This document shows, in pieces, positions 43,870-52,609 of a DNA stretch of 64,000 nucleotides (the first letter of the stretch is position 1; every line of letters begins with the position of its first letter). The stretch comes from Paenibacillus azoreducens (GTDB lineage Bacteria > Bacillota > Bacilli > Paenibacillales > Paenibacillaceae), in assembly GCF_021654775.1 (NCBI RefSeq), contig NZ_AP025343.1, positions 1,641,501-1,705,500 of the forward strand, in the 5' to 3' direction. The notes under the pieces were generated by a model. The model was not told where the DNA came from, made no database searches, and was given only the letters and a program-made list of their open reading frames with translations. The translations under genes and the position numbers were made by a program.

Positions 43870-44895
43870 ATGATTTCGCAGGAGTCCTCGGTTCCTCGCA
43901 GAACAAAGAAAGCTAAAACATTTATTTTGGGAATTGGGCTGACACTGATTTTGTCCCTGCTCGCCAAGGGATTGTCGCTGCTTCCGTTTCTTAGCATTAT
44001 GGGGCAGTTGGTCCTGGCCATTATTCTGGGCATGATTTATAGGGCATCGTTCGGAGTGCCGGGTTCCATTATGCCTGGAGTGGCGTTTTCAAATAAAAAA
44101 TTGCTCCGTTTCGGCATTATTTTGCTCGGGATGCGGCTGAATTTGGTGGATATCGCCCATGCCGGACCGAAGGTTGTTTTAATAGCAGCGGTTCATATTA
44201 CGGTGACCATTTTTATTGTGTATGGCCTGGCCAGGCTGCTGAAAGTGGATCGGCCGCTCGCGCTTATGACGGCATGCGGAACCGCGATTTGCGGTGCGGC
44301 GGCGGTTGTTGCGATTGCGCCGCTTATTAAGGCCAAGGACCAGGAAACCGTGGTCAGCGCAGCCACGGTAGCTATTCTGGGGACGCTGTTTACGCTGATT
44401 TACGTGGGACTGTATCCGTTCCTTGGCCTGACGCCTGAGGGATACGGGGCGTTTGCGGGAAGCACGCTGCATGAGGTGGCGCATGCGATCGCGGCGGCTG
44501 CTCCCGGCGGCAAGGAAGCGGAGGATATGGCGGTGATCGTCAAGCTGACGCGGGTAGCGCTTCTGGTTCCCGTTTCGCTATGCGTGGGGTACTGGGCAAG
44601 CCGCAGCCAAGGGGAAAAAACGCAAAAAAGCAAAATCCAAATTCCATGGTTTGTGCTTGGCTTTTTGCTGATGAGCGGCCTGAATTCCCTTAATATTATT
44701 CCTCATGCCGTTACCGCACAAATTATCAATCTGGCATATATACTGATTGCTATGGCAATGGCGGGCCTTGGCCTCAATGTTGATTTTGCTTTCTTCCGCC
44801 GAAATGGCGTAAAGCCTTTTGCAGCCGGACTGATGGGTTCGGTCGTGCTGGCGGTTATTGGGTTCACGCTGGTGCATGTGCTTGGCTTTGCGTAA
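43870..44895 (+). CDS. YeiH/PSE-family putative sulfate exporter
   Basis: ATG with GGAAAGG 5 nt upstream. The 341-aa protein has about ten membrane helices. The family landmarks are KKLLRFGIILLGMRLNL near residue 77, the TACGTAICGAAAVVAIAPLIKAKDQE segment near residue 135, GSTLHEVAHAIAAA and AMAGLGLNVDF. Function is not firmly established; the family is annotated as a putative sulfate exporter. It lies opposite a CysL-like LysR gene, which may regulate it. Confidence 0.88.
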   Translation: MISQESSVPRRTKKAKTFILGIGLTLILSLLAKGLSLLPFLSIMGQLVLAIILGMIYRASFGVPGSIMPGVAFSNKKLLRFGIILLGMRLNLVDIAHAGPKVVLIAAVHITVTIFIVYGLARLLKVDRPLALMTACGTAICGAAAVVAIAPLIKAKDQETVVSAATVAILGTLFTLIYVGLYPFLGLTPEGYGAFAGSTLHEVAHAIAAAAPGGKEAEDMAVIVKLTRVALLVPVSLCVGYWASRSQGEKTQKSKIQIPWFVLGFLLMSGLNSLNIIPHAVTAQIINLAYILIAMAMAGLGLNVDFAFFRRNGVKPFAAGLMGSVVLAVIGFTLVHVLGFA

Positions 44896-44911
44896 AATAA
44901 ACAAGCCCAAA

Positions 44912-44950
44912 AAAAGACTCCGGTTTCTTGTTTCTTGCCGGCGTCTTTTT
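44912..44950 (+). terminator. Rho-independent terminator
   Basis: AGACTCCGG paired with CCGGCGTCT (one mismatch), 14-nt loop, then TTTTT. It ends the YeiH-type transcript; convergent gene next. Confidence 0.7.
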
Positions 44951-44979
44951 GCTTTTGCGTTTTATGCAGGGAAGCAGCT

Positions 44980-45360
44980 TTATTCCGTCTCGTCACCGTC
45001 AAAACCGTTGATCAGGTCGGTTCCATGCATATCTTCCACAACTGCGACAGGGTCAACAGGGCTGTCCTTCTGGATTTCATCCGCATCGGGTACATCTTCA
45101 AGCTCCCCTTCATCGGCATCATCCGCTGCTGACTGCAGCGGCTCTTCGGGAACATGGCGCACGCCAAGCTGCGGACTCATGTCGGAACGGATGTAAAAAT
45201 CGATGTCGCTAGGATCCGGAACAGCGGAAATGCTTTGAACCGTCTGCGTATTCACATCCCGTAAATCATCTTTCGGAAGTCCGTCTTCAACAGGATGGTC
45301 TCCTGCGTTAGCATAGCGCTCATAGGTCCAATCCGCTTCTGTTTTATACTCCTCGGGCAT
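44980..45360 (-). CDS. Small acidic protein of unknown function
   Basis: ATG with AAGGAG about 10 nt upstream. The 126-aa product is highly acidic, especially the second half (DDADEGELEDVPDADEIQKDS), with no cysteine and no membrane segment. The N-terminus (PEEYKTEADWTYERYANAGDHPVEDGLPKDDLRD) and PQLGVRHVPEEP look like conserved segments of short Paenibacillus proteins, but I do not recognise a family. Likely soluble and partly disordered. Confidence 0.65.
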   Translation of the reverse strand: MPEEYKTEADWTYERYANAGDHPVEDGLPKDDLRDVNTQTVQSISAVPDPSDIDFYIRSDMSPQLGVRHVPEEPLQSAADDADEGELEDVPDADEIQKDSPVDPVAVVEDMHGTDLINGFDGDETE

Positions 45361-45615
45361 AAGGATTCATCTCCTTAATGTTTTTTTGCTATTTACCCTA
45401 ACCTTAAATGGGAAAGAATAAACATGGCAGCTTTTTGCATGAACACCAAACCTTGAACTCGGAGACAGGGGAGAGGGAATTACGTCTAATAACATCGAAA
45501 AATTGCGAAATATGTCGTAATGTTACATAATGAATCGGAGGATTTGCGAAATGCAGCATATTCCTGTATTTCCGAGTCTTTATTTAGATTAAGAAACGAC
45601 TAACTGGGGTGTTTT

Positions 45616-47508
45616 ATGAAGTGGGCGGCTAAAAAAGTCATCCTGATGTTGCTAATGATCGTATGTATGGCGTTATGTTTCCCTTTTACCGGGCGGGCTG
45701 CTCCGGACGAGCCAAGACGGCTTGATGCGGGATGGGAAATCAAATGGAGATACACAGATCCTTTGGATATGGAAAAAAATAATGAAGGATGGAAAAGGAT
45801 TATTTCCCTGCAAAACTTGCCTTCAAGGGAAAATGGCGCCAAGGAGATCTGGTACAGGATCGTGGTGCCGAGGCTAGAGTCCGGAGCTTCCGCATTGCTC
45901 TTGAAAAAAGTTTACGGACAGCATATTTTGATTTATTTGGATGAAGACAAAATTTATGATCAAAACCGCAGCTATTTGTATAACAGAAGCCCAATCCTGC
46001 TTCCGCTTAGCTCTGGTGATACAGGAAAAACGCTGCGTATTGAAGTCAAATCTGAAAAAAAACGAATCGGTATCGAAGGCGGGGCGCTTGTTGGAAATTA
46101 TCAGGCGTTTCTTAACCAATTCGTCAGATCGAATCTGGGCGACCTGATTTTGGGGAGCTTCATGGTTCTCCTTGGACTGATCATGCTGATTCCCGTTTTG
46201 TTTATCGAAAAAAGTCATCTGCTCAGCTGGCTGGCACTTACCTTCATCCTGATTTCGCTGGGAGCTATGATTTTGACGTATTCGCCGCTTTTATACGGTC
46301 TTTTCAGCAATTGCGGCTCATTTTTCCTGGTTGTCTATGATGTGGCCCTTTTCACGCTGCTCCCTGCCATGACTTTTTACTTTGAACAAACCGTCGGTTC
46401 TGGATACCGGCAGTTTATCAAGCATTTCCGCAGGTTTCAGGCCGGCTATTCCCTGTTTGGTCTTGGCTTTATGTTTCTGAATTTGTTATCCCACAACCAA
46501 TTGTTTGATTTGTATTATTTCGTTTCCGTCAAAGTGCTGAGTTTTGTGGTCATCGCCCAAATTGTTTTGCTTGTCGCCGGCTCAGTTATGTACGCGGTAC
46601 GGGGAAGTCGGAATGCCCTGATTTTCACATCGGGATTTGCCGTATTCGGATTGACGGTTTTGATCGAAACCATCAGCTTTCTGGTCAGCAACGAAAAATA
46701 CGAGTTCCACTGGTGGAAATGGGGAGTTCTTGGATTTGCGCTTGCGCTCATTGCGGTTCTTTGTCAAAAAGTGGCGGAAAATCACCGGCAGATCGTCAAA
46801 TATTCCAAGGAATTAGAGATGTTTAATCATGAACTGCAGCGGTCGGAAAAAATGGAAATCATCAGCGAGCTTGCAGCATCCGTTGCGCATGAGGTTCGTA
46901 ATCCCCTGCAGGTGACAAGGGGCTTTTTACAGCTGCTGCAGGAAAAATCAGCGAATAAGGAAAAGGAATATCTTACGCTTGCTTTGAAGGAGTTGGACCG
47001 GGCTTCGGGCATTATCACCGATTTCCTTACCTTTGCCAAGCCGGAGCTTGATCATGTACAGCCATTAGACCTTGCGGAAGAATTCCGCCATATTGAAGGA
47101 ATCCTGATTCCGCTTGCCAATCTGCAAGGAAGCAAAATAATATCAACGATTCCGAGAGGGTTGTATGTACAGGGGAATTCGTCCAAGTTCAAGCAGGCTT
47201 TCATCAATATTGTCAAAAACAGCATCGAGGCGCTTCAAGAAGAAGGACGGGTTCGCATTTGGGCTTATGCCGAAAATAATGAAGTCGTCATTCATATTCA
47301 AGACAACGGCGAGGGAATGGAACCGAATGTAATCGCCAGGCTTGGCGAACCCTATTTTTCAAACAAAACCAAAGGGACTGGGCTTGGACTCATGGTCACC
47401 TTCAGAATTATCGAAGCGATGAGAGGAAAAATCCAGTTCAAAAGTCAAAAGGGAGCAGGGACGGAAGCGATCATCCGGTTTCCGGAGACAAACGGCCACG
47501 AACCGTAA
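45616..47508 (+). CDS. Orphan sensor histidine kinase with 7TM-type sensor
   Basis: ATG with GGGG about 8 nt upstream. The 630-aa protein has a signal segment (residues 1-28), an extracellular jelly-roll-like region to about 180, seven membrane helices at about 180-395 (7TMR-DISM layout), a short coiled coil, and a kinase core. The H-box is SVAHEVRNPLQVTRGFLQLL near residue 426, the N-box NIVKNSIEAL, G1 DNGEGM and G2 GTGLGL. No response regulator gene is next to it. The PLQVTRGFLQLL form of the H-box is close to the sporulation kinases KinA-KinE, so input to the Spo0 phosphorelay is possible. Confidence 0.88.
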   Translation: MKWAAKKVILMLLMIVCMALCFPFTGRAAPDEPRRLDAGWEIKWRYTDPLDMEKNNEGWKRIISLQNLPSRENGAKEIWYRIVVPRLESGASALLLKKVYGQHILIYLDEDKIYDQNRSYLYNRSPILLPLSSGDTGKTLRIEVKSEKKRIGIEGGALVGNYQAFLNQFVRSNLGDLILGSFMVLLGLIMLIPVLFIEKSHLLSWLALTFILISLGAMILTYSPLLYGLFSNCGSFFLVVYDVALFTLLPAMTFYFEQTVGSGYRQFIKHFRRFQAGYSLFGLGFMFLNLLSHNQLFDLYYFVSVKVLSFVVIAQIVLLVAGSVMYAVRGSRNALIFTSGFAVFGLTVLIETISFLVSNEKYEFHWWKWGVLGFALALIAVLCQKVAENHRQIVKYSKELEMFNHELQRSEKMEIISELAASVAHEVRNPLQVTRGFLQLLQEKSANKEKEYLTLALKELDRASGIITDFLTFAKPELDHVQPLDLAEEFRHIEGILIPLANLQGSKIISTIPRGLYVQGNSSKFKQAFINIVKNSIEALQEEGRVRIWAYAENNEVVIHIQDNGEGMEPNVIARLGEPYFSNKTKGTGLGLMVTFRIIEAMRGKIQFKSQKGAGTEAIIRFPETNGHEP

Positions 47509-47527
47509 TGAAAATGAATAATCCGAG

Positions 47528-47573
47528 CATGCAAAATGGCGCCGATGTCGAATAAGGCGCCATTTTTGCATGT
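47528..47573. terminator. Bidirectional terminator
   Basis: Long stem CATGCAAAATGGCGCC paired with GGCGCCATTTTTGCATG, 12-nt loop, T-rich end. It lies between the kinase gene and the convergent small-protein gene. Confidence 0.8.
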
Positions 47574-47575
47574 TT

Positions 47576-47770
47576 TTAGAAGAGAGCTTGATTAGCACCA
47601 CCTGTTTTATAATCTTCCCAAGCGACAATTAAGGCGAGTATGACAGCGATCAGATACAGCACTGCCGATAAAAGCGCTATTAGGTTTCTTTGCTGTCTTG
47701 TAATAGTGCCTCTCGTGCTACTAACATTGCTGGTGACACTCCGGGTTCTAACGGGTTTCGCCTGTTTCAC
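47576..47770 (-). CDS. Small single-pass membrane protein
   Basis: The GTG at 47770 has AAAGGAG 9 nt upstream and gives 64 aa; the longer frame to 47806 lacks a site. A basic N-terminal tail (KPVRTRS, TRQQRN) is followed by one hydrophobic helix (LIALLSAVLYLIAVILALIVAW) and a short tail. Topology is probably N-in. Function unknown. Confidence 0.6.
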   Translation of the reverse strand: MKQAKPVRTRSVTSNVSSTRGTITRQQRNLIALLSAVLYLIAVILALIVAWEDYKTGGANQALF

Positions 47771-47948
47771 ATGCAGACACTCCTTTATATGCGGTTGCAT
47801 TTGCATTAATAAGCTGGCTCAAGTGCGTAGTGAACTCATTTTAGATTATGTTCGCGCTCAGATACCCGTGAGGGATAAAAGGAAAATGGATGAAATATTG
47901 TCCCCGAAACCTGGAAAGTTCATGACTTCGTAGGACAGCTTCGATATG

Positions 47949-47990
47949 AAAAAAAGACCGCCATTTCCGCTGCAAGCGAAGCTGGTGGTC
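47949..47990 (-). terminator. Terminator of the GNAT gene at 48011
   Basis: Minus strand: GACCACCA paired with TGGCGGTC around a 22-nt loop, then TTTTTTT. Confidence 0.65.
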
Positions 47991-48010
47991 ATCATGAATA
48001 ACTGTCATGG

Positions 48011-49135
48011 TTACACAAAATGCAGGTTCGACAAATAAGGCAAAGGAATTGTTGCGAATTTTTCCGGGAGCAGCGGTTTATCCGGAGATTCCGGATCAAA
48101 GAGCAGGGAAAGCAATCCGGCATCATCCAGTTTGATTTCTTGGCCTTCAGTCGTAGTCATATAACATGCATGATCCGATTCCTCGTTTGACCGAAAGGTT
48201 TGGCCGGGAAGGAGCGGGGCGCATTGCGACAAAAGCGCCGGGACGCTCGCGAGCCATACGGTCCCGCTGTTTGTTCCGGCCGTAAGATCAGCCCCGGAAA
48301 CTTTCAGTATGCCAAGCAATTCGGTTTCCTGCCACGGTACGGGAATAATCAATTGTTCCGCTGGAAATCTGCCCAGCATTTCGGCTAACAGCAGCGCGCA
48401 GCCTTGAACGTCGCCTGCCCATTCCACGGCGCGCGAAGGTTCGCTTGAAGCCGCCGTGCTGCGGTCTTCTCCGTGGACGGCTCCGACTGCAAAAGCCTGG
48501 ATTTTCCCGTCTTTGATCCCTACAAGCGCTTGCAAATCAAGGCGATAAATATCGGGAATAGCCCCTGCGCCAAGCAGCGCAAGCAGCTGGGAGGGACCTT
48601 GCTCGTACCCGACATGAGCGGCGGAGAGCAGCGAGGATACGGCAAACGTATCCTCAGGAACCATGTTTCTTACGGTCCAACCGCCGCCGGCCTGTGAGCG
48701 GATGGCTGCAGCTGCGGCTTGGTTTATTGCAGCGGATTCGACCCTTCCAAAATGCCTGCATTCCGAGCGGGTATATAAGGAGCGGCTGCCGGAGATAAAA
48801 ACAAGCGAAGCTCCGGAACGCTTGGCATGCTGCTTGCATTCTTCCAGCAGCCGGCTCGCGAGGTTCCGGCCGCGGTAATCCGGATGTGTGCACACGGAAC
48901 CAAGGCTGAATGTATAAAGGCGCGCTTCTCCAATCCGGATGATCTCCGGCACCATGCCCATAAAGGAGACCATCTTGCCTTCCGCGGTGAATGCGGCATA
49001 GGAATGGCTGATTCCGGGACTAAACAGGCATGGGAATATTTTGCCCATAGTCTGCTGATCGGGCTGGCGGAATACATAATCGGACAAGTCGGCGGCCTCT
49101 TGAAGCTCATGCGGCAAAACTTTTCTGATGTCCAT
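48011..49135 (-). CDS. GNAT-family N-acetyltransferase (Eis-like)
   Basis: ATG with GGAGG 8 nt upstream. The 374-aa protein has an N-terminal GNAT domain with the acetyl-CoA motif VCTHPDYRGRNLASRLLEECKQ near residue 85. A second, degenerate GNAT-like half (VRNMVPEDTFAVSSLLSAAH) and a C-terminal segment ending ESDHACYMTTTEGQEIKLDDAGLLSLLF follow. This double-GNAT plus SCP-like layout and length fit the Eis family, which acetylates amines, aminoglycosides or protein lysines. Substrate unknown. It is alone, with its own terminator. Confidence 0.82.
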   Translation of the reverse strand: MDIRKVLPHELQEAADLSDYVFRQPDQQTMGKIFPCLFSPGISHSYAAFTAEGKMVSFMGMVPEIIRIGEARLYTFSLGSVCTHPDYRGRNLASRLLEECKQHAKRSGASLVFISGSRSLYTRSECRHFGRVESAAINQAAAAAIRSQAGGGWTVRNMVPEDTFAVSSLLSAAHVGYEQGPSQLLALLGAGAIPDIYRLDLQALVGIKDGKIQAFAVGAVHGEDRSTAASSEPSRAVEWAGDVQGCALLLAEMLGRFPAEQLIIPVPWQETELLGILKVSGADLTAGTNSGTVWLASVPALLSQCAPLLPGQTFRSNEESDHACYMTTTEGQEIKLDDAGLLSLLFDPESPDKPLLPEKFATIPLPYLSNLHFV

Positions 49136-49437
49136 TCATTCGCCTCCATTAATCGGTTATTACACATTATTATTTCAGTATAAAGGGAAGCTGAACATAA
49201 AAGCTATCATAAAAAGCTATCATGCATTTTTTTGGAGATGGGCAGGAAATTATTTCGAATTTTATTGAAGAAGGGATTAAACTTAGAATACAATAGGGCT
49301 CAACGTATAGATGTATATACGCCGGATACTTCTGATAGAGTAATACTGAACTGATTAGAACAAATACACCAATATTGTCTGAACATTTTGTTAATAAACA
49401 ATGAGATGAACTTTAAGTTGTTGTTGGAGGTTTGTTG
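49136..49437. other. AT-rich intergenic, no gene seen
   Basis: No supported frame. Base composition becomes markedly AT-rich from about 49200 and stays so through the next gene, which suggests that this segment came in together with it. Confidence 0.45.
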
Positions 49438-49992
49438 ATGGGAAATTTCTTGGCGAATAAAAAAGTTTTTTTCTACTCAACATTAATAGTCTTATTATTA
49501 GACTTCATTGTTTTCTTTTTACATGGTACTTACGATTTTCTTTTCTTAAAAGAAACAAATTATCTACCTCTTACTTTTTTAAATATTATTTTGACATTTT
49601 TTTTTATAAAAAATACTGATAAAGGTTCTTACATATTTATTATAATTTTGATTATGCTCTTATTGTTCTATTATCTAATTAAAGGTTTGTTTACTATGTG
49701 TTATCATCCCTTTTATTACAAAGAAATTACTTCACCTCAAAAGAGTAAGTCAGTTATCATCGAATATCGATTTGATCTTTTTAGTCAGAGAATAAGTAAT
49801 TACAGAGTTTATCAAAAGAAATATGCCTTTTTAATAAAAGAACTTACAAAAAAAGAAATCATAATAACCAGAGAGTATTATTTAAATCTAACTCAAAAAG
49901 AATTATTCGATTTCGAAACTCCAACATGGATAAATGAAAAGACGGTTATTTTTAACACTCTCGAAGGTCAGCATAAATTTAAATTGAACTAA
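49438..49992 (+). CDS. AT-rich orphan membrane protein
   Basis: The ATG at 49438 has GGAGG 7 nt upstream. The 184-aa product has three hydrophobic segments in its first 95 residues (FFYSTLIVLLLDFIVFFL, LPLTFLNIILTFFFI, IFIIILIMLLLFYYLI) and a soluble C-terminal part with many Lys, Tyr and Phe. It is followed only by non-homologous genes. Codon use is strongly A/T-ending and unlike all neighbours, a sign of recent transfer. No family recognised. Confidence 0.7.
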   Translation: MGNFLANKKVFFYSTLIVLLLDFIVFFLHGTYDFLFLKETNYLPLTFLNIILTFFFIKNTDKGSYIFIIILIMLLLFYYLIKGLFTMCYHPFYYKEITSPQKSKSVIIEYRFDLFSQRISNYRVYQKKYAFLIKELTKKEIIITREYYLNLTQKELFDFETPTWINEKTVIFNTLEGQHKFKLN

Positions 49993-50097
49993 TTCAAAAT
50001 GGACTTAAATTAAATAGTGAAACTTGTTGGATGTTCAAATTCATGTTACATTATAAACGTGTCGCTTACTTTTAAATTTTGGAAGGAGGAATACCTG

Positions 50098-50163
50098 ATG
50101 AAAAAGAGATCAATTAAATCTTTGGCTTGCGGAATCGGGTATTCTACGGCTGTTTTTTTCTAG
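50098..50163 (+). CDS. Short ORF, possibly frameshifted at a T7 tract
   Basis: GGAAGGAGG stands 8 nt before an ATG that opens only 21 codons, ending at TAG just after seven T. If one T were missing the frame would run on for about 30 more codons (ending PAPLFSI) and stop 2 nt before the ribosome binding site of the next gene. It is therefore either a real micro-peptide, a gene with a slippage site, or a frameshifted gene. Confidence 0.4.
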   Translation: MKKRSIKSLACGIGYSTAVFF

Positions 50164-50269
50164 AATCTATGATAAACGGGATCAGTCTGCCCACATGGAG
50201 GAAATAAAAAACAGTGAAAATAGACGGTTTGCTCCGGCTCCGCTATTTTCGATTTAAAAGGAGAGCATC

Positions 50270-50674
50270 ATGATGAATATGAATAAAAAAATCGTTCAAA
50301 GACATAATCCTGAAATAATCGCAAAACCTGTCGGTAAATACAGCCATGTCACCAAAATAAGCAGAAATGCCGAGATGTATGTATTTTCGGGGCAAATCGG
50401 TACGGATCAAAACGGTCAGATTCCTGCCGATTTTAATCAGCAGGTCACAAATACAATGAAGAATATCGTCGATATTCTCGCTTCTCAACATTTGACTCCC
50501 GATCATGTGGTTAAAATCAATATTTGGGCTGTGGAAAAAATCGATTGGGATCATTTCTATGAAGTTTGGGACCAGGTATTCGGCCAGACTCCGCCTTCAA
50601 TGACGATTGCTTACGTCAAAGAATTGGGTCTGCCTGAAATCCAGATCGAGCTCGATGTTTGGGCTGCAGGTTGA
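50270..50674 (+). CDS. RidA/YjgF-family protein lacking the catalytic Arg
   Basis: ATG (double ATGATG) with AAAAGGAG 7 nt upstream. The 134-aa protein has the Rid fold pattern: GKYSHVTKISRNAEMYVFSGQIGTD, FNQQVTNTMKNIVDILASQHL, DHVVKINIWAVEK and the end LPEIQIELDVWAAG. In true RidA the segment PARS supplies the arginine needed for imine hydrolysis; here it reads PPSM, so that residue is absent. This places it among the Rid4-Rid7-type proteins, whose activity is unknown. Confidence 0.85.
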   Translation: MMNMNKKIVQRHNPEIIAKPVGKYSHVTKISRNAEMYVFSGQIGTDQNGQIPADFNQQVTNTMKNIVDILASQHLTPDHVVKINIWAVEKIDWDHFYEVWDQVFGQTPPSMTIAYVKELGLPEIQIELDVWAAG

Positions 50675-50734
50675 TGCTGCAAAGGTGTTATGTTGAAGTG
50701 ACGTAAGGTTAAAAAAGTGACGTTAAGTTGAATA

Positions 50735-50985
50735 AATAGATTGTTGCAAGAGTGCATCTATTTTTGGAATTTTAGCGGCAAAATAGATGAATTCCTGCAA
50801 TTGTGCATCTTTTCCAGGGAGAATTTCGTTATTTGGCTAATATATCCCGAAAAGCTTGTACTTTTGCAGGTTTTTCAATGATAAGGCCAAAAATACGAAA
50901 AAAGATGCAGATTTGCGGGTTTTTCCATGTAGGAAGGCAACAATGCGAAGAAAGCCGCGGATTTGCAGTTTTTTTGCCAGCAGAA
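50735..50985. repeat. Modular repeats, GTGCAT family, second locus
   Basis: Degenerate modules TTGTTGCAAGAGTGCATC (50741), CCTGCAATTGTGCATC (50795), CTTGTACTTTTGCAGG (50859), AGATGCAGATTTGCGGG (50904) and GCCGCGGATTTGCAG (50955), each followed by a T-rich end, spaced 45-65 nt. They resemble the modules at 16679-17530. The remaining gap to 51093 holds nothing recognisable. Confidence 0.65.
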
Positions 50986-51093
50986 CATAATAAACGAAGT
51001 AACCAGCTGACAGCTATTCATGAGAAAAAGCTACATGTTGTGCCAGAATGAAACCCGGCTCAAGTCGTATGATAAAATAGCCGACCACCTAAC

Positions 51094-51127
51094 AAAAAAG
51101 CCGTCCCGGCAACCGGGGCGGCTTTTC
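51094..51127. terminator. Terminator of the TauE-DUF1634 operon
   Basis: AAAAAAGCCGTCCCGG paired with CCGGGGCGGCTTTT, loop CAA. The A run on the plus strand is the T tail for the minus-strand operon. Confidence 0.85.
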
Positions 51128-51158
51128 GCTTGAGTTGGTGATGAATTTCCAGGATTGC

Positions 51159-51539
51159 TTAAGCTTTTCCGAGCGCAAAGCTGACAATCAAAATAATCAG
51201 CACGATGGAAGTAATGATAACATACAATTTATCGCCCTCGCGGACAAAGACCCAAATCGAAATGGCGACGCGCAGCACCGGAGTCAGGATCAGCAGAATT
51301 AGACCGGTCGTGATGACCGCATAGGGTTTCATATGAATCGTGCCGGTGAAAATCTCGGGCAGGCTGTGCGGATAATAGTCACCCGGATACCCGCTGCTTC
51401 CCTGGATAAAAAACAAAATGAGGCCCAGGATAATAACAGCGGCGCTGATGAGTACGCCAACACGAAGCCAGCGGCTGACGGCAAGTTCAACGTCTTGAAT
51501 CTGGCTGTTGTCTTTTTGAATTGAACTGTTATCGCTCAT
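51159..51539 (-). CDS. DUF1634 membrane protein
   Basis: The 126-aa protein has three membrane helices (VGVLISAAVIILGLILFFI, YAVITTGLILLILTPVLRVAISIWVF, LYVIITSIVLIILIVSFAL), the DUF1634 layout. The ATG overlaps the stop of the TauE-type gene. In many genomes DUF1634 is linked to a TauE/SafE permease, as here, so a shared role in anion transport is inferred. Confidence 0.85.
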   Translation of the reverse strand: MSDNSSIQKDNSQIQDVELAVSRWLRVGVLISAAVIILGLILFFIQGSSGYPGDYYPHSLPEIFTGTIHMKPYAVITTGLILLILTPVLRVAISIWVFVREGDKLYVIITSIVLIILIVSFALGKA

Positions 51540-52375
51540 TTGTCCAACCCCATTCCTTGATAAATCATCTGGAGTGCTATATACAGCAGCACAGGTATAA
51601 AGATCATGCGGATCGTTTTGCTTTTCATCCGCTGCATAATTTGCGCGCCAATGGTCGCGCCGGCCAGTACGCCAAGCGCAACGGGACCTGCAATATGCGG
51701 ATCGATGCTGCCGCGAAGCAGGTATACGCCTGCACTTGCGGCTGCGGTGACGCCCATCATAAAGTTGCTGGTAGCCGTTGAAACCTTAAGCGGCAGCTTC
51801 ATAAAGACATCCATCGCCATGACCTTGAAGCTGCCGCTGCCGATGCCAAGCAAACCGGAGACAATGCCTGCTCCGTACATGACACCGAAACCGCCGTATA
51901 CATTGCCCACATTATAAGAGATTTGCTGCTCTACGGCTTTGTCGTAATAGCTTCCGCCGAGCTTAAGCTTGGCTGCGGCAGGATGCATTTCCACCGCCTC
52001 CTGATGGTCGCCTTTCTTTTTCTTGATCATATTGATCGCGGAATAAACAAGCAGAAGTCCGAAAATGATGTAAAGCAGATTAGGGGCGATAAGTCCGCCG
52101 ATAAATGCCCCGGTTATAGCACCGATCGTGGTGGCTATTTCCAGAAACATACCCACACGCAGGTTGGTAATCCGGTCGCGAATATAAGCGATCGCAGAAC
52201 CGCTTGAAGTGGCGATAACCGAAATGATGCTGGCGCCGATGGCATGCTCGATGCTGACGCCAAACAACAACGTTAATGCCGGGGTGACGATAATGCCGCC
52301 TCCCAGTCCCAAAATGGATCCGACGATCCCGGCCAGAATGGCGATCAGAAGGACTTGCAGCGAGAACATAATCAA
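51536..52375 (-). CDS. TauE/SafE-family anion exporter
   Basis: TTG start with GGAAGGTG 7 nt upstream; the ATG 6 nt downstream is an alternative. The 279-aa protein has about eight membrane helices and the two family repeats: GIVGSILGLGGGIIVTPALTLLFG near residue 16 and GLLGIGSGSFKVMAMDVFMKLPLKVSTATSNFMMG near residue 175. Members export sulfite, sulfoacetate or related anions. It forms an operon with the DUF1634 gene and is divergent from an Lrp-like regulator, with strong inverted repeats between. Confidence 0.88.
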   Translation of the reverse strand: MIMFSLQVLLIAILAGIVGSILGLGGGIIVTPALTLLFGVSIEHAIGASIISVIATSSGSAIAYIRDRITNLRVGMFLEIATTIGAITGAFIGGLIAPNLLYIIFGLLLVYSAINMIKKKKGDHQEAVEMHPAAAKLKLGGSYYDKAVEQQISYNVGNVYGGFGVMYGAGIVSGLLGIGSGSFKVMAMDVFMKLPLKVSTATSNFMMGVTAAASAGVYLLRGSIDPHIAGPVALGVLAGATIGAQIMQRMKSKTIRMIFIPVLLYIALQMIYQGMGLDK

Positions 52376-52475
52376 GTGATGACACCTTCCTCTCCTTAAC
52401 GTAAGTACGATTGATTTTCGCTCCAGGCTGACGGTAAACTATAAAGATAAGCCTGGCATCCGAGTAGAATACGGA

Positions 52476-52516
52476 TTTATTATACACCGATTGTATAATA
52501 AATGGTATACAATCGG
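52476..52516. promoter_or_regulatory. Two overlapping perfect 11-bp inverted repeats (operator region)
   Basis: TTTATTATACA-N5-TGTATAATAAA (52476-52502) overlaps CCGATTGTATA-N8-TATACAATCGG (52487-52516). They share the TTGTATA core. They sit between the TauE operon and the Lrp-like gene, about 100 nt from each start. Confidence 0.75.
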
Positions 52517-52609
52517 ACGTTAATTATCATGTTTAACTTTACATTGTAAAAAATAGCTAGCTAACCCCGGTAAATCCACTCTTTGACCGGGGAAGGGAGG
52601 GAGAGGCAT

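Noticed and set aside
47640..47933. 97-codon frame opposite the small membrane protein gene
   Set aside because: It lacks a start signal, and the minus-strand gene has a good site and a clear membrane helix.
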